Assembly (NCBI GenBank): GCA_023439605.1 | Contig: JAEXNS010000188.1 | Coordinates: forward strand, 1 to 7,335 | Reading direction: 5' to 3' | DNA: 7,335 bases | DNA from: Bacillota bacterium | GTDB taxonomy: Bacteria > Bacillota > Clostridia > Oscillospirales > Ruminococcaceae | Shown here: piece by piece, positions 5,866-7,335 of the stretch | Position numbering within the stretch: the stretch's first letter is position 1 | Layout of the letters: every line of letters starts with the position of its first letter | Position numbers and translations under genes: made by a program | Notes under the pieces: generated by a model | Database searches by the model: none | What the model saw: only the letters and a program-made list of their open reading frames with translations | Told to the model about the DNA's origin: nothing

Positions 5866-5902
5866 AAATCTTCTTTTTGTATAAAATACAAAAAGAAGAT
5901 TT
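5866..5902 (-). terminator. Hairpin terminator after pheT
   Basis: AAATCTTCTTTTTGTAT (5866-5882) and its exact 17-bp complement (5886-5902) enclose a three-base loop, starting seven bases past the pheT stop. On the minus strand the stem begins with A and ends in TTT, but the following CTTGTTACTATT is a weak T tract. On the plus strand a run of six T (5906-5911) follows after GG, so it may also stop transcription coming from the left. Confidence 0.8.
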
Positions 5903-5909
5903 TGGTTTT

Positions 5910-7335
5910 TTAAAGTCTTAATTCAGCACCAACTTGACTTAATTCTTTTAATGTTTTTTTCATAGCTTTGTCTGCATGTTCATCTGTTAAAGTTTCATTA
6001 TGTGAACGTAAGACCATAGAGAAAGAAACACTTTTTTTACCTTCTTCAATTTGTTTTCCTTTATATACATCGAACAAAGTAATTTTTTCTAAAATGTTTC
6101 CAATAGAATTTTTAATAATTTTTTCTAAAAATGCTACAGGTATAGAATCATCACACAACAAACTCAAGTCTCTAGTAGTTGCAGGGTATTTTGGCAATGC
6201 TGTATAAGTTTTTTCTATTTTACTTATGCTTATTAATTCTGGTATTTTTATTTTTGCTACATAAACTTTTGTTTCTATTTCATAATTTGCAGAAACTATC
6301 GGATGAATTTCGCCTAAAATACCTATTTCTTTACCATCTTTCATTATTACTGCACTTCTTCCTGGATGAAAAGCTGATTTTTCATCAAAACTTTCACTGG
6401 TAGAAATTCTCTCGTACTCAACATCGCAAATACCATTTGAGTCTAATATGGCTTCTACACATCCTTTTAAATCATAAAAGTCAATTGCAGAACCATACAT
6501 TCCTATTGCCAGTCTCAAAGGTTCTTCTGGTAAAGTAGTATCTGAAGTATGTATATATTCATTGCCTATTTCGAATAATCTTGCGGTTTCATTTCTGTTG
6601 TTATAATTTCTTGAAAGTATTTCTAACATAGAAGGGATTATTGTAGTTCTCATTATACTTGTATCTTCCCCTAAAGGGTTTTTAATAGTTACAGTTTTTC
6701 TTAAACTACTATCAGGTGGTAAATTTATTTTGTCAAAACATTTTGGAGAAGTAAATGAGTAAGTCATTATTTGATAACAACCTATGGAAGTCATTGTATT
6801 TTCTAAGTTACGAATAAATTTTTGGTCATCTGTCAGTTTTGCTTTTGCTAATCCACGCAATTCTTTTGAAGGTATAGAGTTATAACCGAAAATTCTGGCA
6901 ATTTCCTCAGCTATATCTGCCTTACATTCTATGTCTATTCTAAAGGATGGAGCTATAACACTGTTTCCATCAACCTTAAAATCTAGTTTTTCTAAATAAT
7001 TTATCATGTCTTCTTTAGGTATATTTGTACCCAGAAAACTGTTTATCCATTCAGGATTGAATTCTACTTTATTTGCTTCATTGTCAGTGTTATCTATATC
7101 AATAATAGAACCTACGATTTTTCCAGCACCTAATTTTTCAACTAATTCAAAAGCTCGTTCAAGTGCTGTTACAGTTCCTTTTTGATCTAATCCCTTTTCA
7201 AACCTTGAAGAGGAATCGGTTCTCATACCAAGTTTTTTTGCTGTAGTTCTTACAGATACAGGTTCAAAATAAGCAGATTCAAAAACAACAGTATTTGTAT
7301 CGCTCATTATCCCACTATGTTCTCCACCCATTACG
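5910..7335 (-). CDS. pheT: Phenylalanyl-tRNA synthetase beta chain, C-terminal part (runs off right edge)
   Basis: About 475 codons of the usual 790-800 are present; the frame continues past the edge, so the ATG at 7331 is internal (the preceding codon reads Val, giving the VMGGEHSG motif). PheT pairs with PheS as an alpha2-beta2 enzyme that charges tRNA-Phe in the cytoplasm. Counting from that internal Met, the tail of the B3/4 domain comes first. The B5 domain follows at about 88-155 (FLGTNIPKEDMINYLEKLDF, RIDIECKADIAEEIARIFGY). The catalytic-like core spans about 165-365 and includes NPLGEDTSIMRTT, RLFEIGNEY and FHPGRSAVI. The C-terminal ferredoxin-fold anticodon-binding domain runs from KYPATTRDLSLL (381) to the end. 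All domains seem intact. The stop is followed by a hairpin terminator; pheS would be expected upstream, outside the window. Confidence 0.98.
   Translation of the reverse strand, partial: VMGGEHSGIMSDTNTVVFESAYFEPVSVRTTAKKLGMRTDSSSRFEKGLDQKGTVTALERAFELVEKLGAGKIVGSIIDIDNTDNEANKVEFNPEWINSFLGTNIPKEDMINYLEKLDFKVDGNSVIAPSFRIDIECKADIAEEIARIFGYNSIPSKELRGLAKAKLTDDQKFIRNLENTMTSIGCYQIMTYSFTSPKCFDKINLPPDSSLRKTVTIKNPLGEDTSIMRTTIIPSMLEILSRNYNNRNETARLFEIGNEYIHTSDTTLPEEPLRLAIGMYGSAIDFYDLKGCVEAILDSNGICDVEYERISTSESFDEKSAFHPGRSAVIMKDGKEIGILGEIHPIVSANYEIETKVYVAKIKIPELISISKIEKTYTALPKYPATTRDLSLLCDDSIPVAFLEKIIKNSIGNILEKITLFDVYKGKQIEEGKKSVSFSMVLRSHNETLTDEHADKAMKKTLKELSQVGAELRL

Noticed and set aside
5968..6403. Plus-strand open frames opposite pheT
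   Set aside because: They are antisense to conserved pheT domains, with low-complexity Phe/Leu-rich translations typical of the reverse of an AT-rich gene.

Overview
The window looks like chromosomal DNA from a low-GC Gram-positive bacterium, most likely a member of the Clostridia. The reasons are strong AT bias, strong AGGAGG-type ribosome binding sites, sigma-A-type promoters, and a tRNA-responsive T-box leader in front of a trp operon. I cannot name the genus.

Layout from left to right. (1) On the minus strand, trpE (68-1543) overlaps the first codons of trpG, which runs off the left edge. Both lie behind a complete tryptophan T-box leader with promoter, UGG specifier, stem III palindrome, antiterminator and terminator (1570-1891). 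(2) Diverging from that leader, a plus-strand gene with an extended -10 promoter encodes an unrecognised five-span membrane protein with an exported C-terminal domain (2043-2804). (3) A 34-bp perfect palindrome, a two-way terminator, separates it from a convergent two-gene minus-strand operon. That operon encodes a membrane-anchored HEAT-repeat protein (4267-5355) followed by a membrane family-2 glycosyltransferase with the D/DxD/ED/QxxRW signature of processive polysaccharide synthases (2828-4237). (4) Between this operon and pheT is a 539-base gap. It holds a visibly GC-richer block of back-to-back hairpins, its core (5454-5671) bounded by a perfect 16-bp inverted repeat. (5) The right end is the C-terminal part of pheT, the phenylalanyl-tRNA synthetase beta chain, with its own hairpin terminator.

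How the parts work together: the trp leader links tryptophan synthesis to uncharged tRNA-Trp. The HEAT and glycosyltransferase pair probably forms an envelope or exopolysaccharide-making unit whose product cannot be read from sequence. pheT is housekeeping. The part least explained by known gene families is the multi-hairpin element at about 5431-5706. It resembles a non-coding, possibly mobile or dispersed repeat, and the 83-codon open frame across it is probably not a gene.
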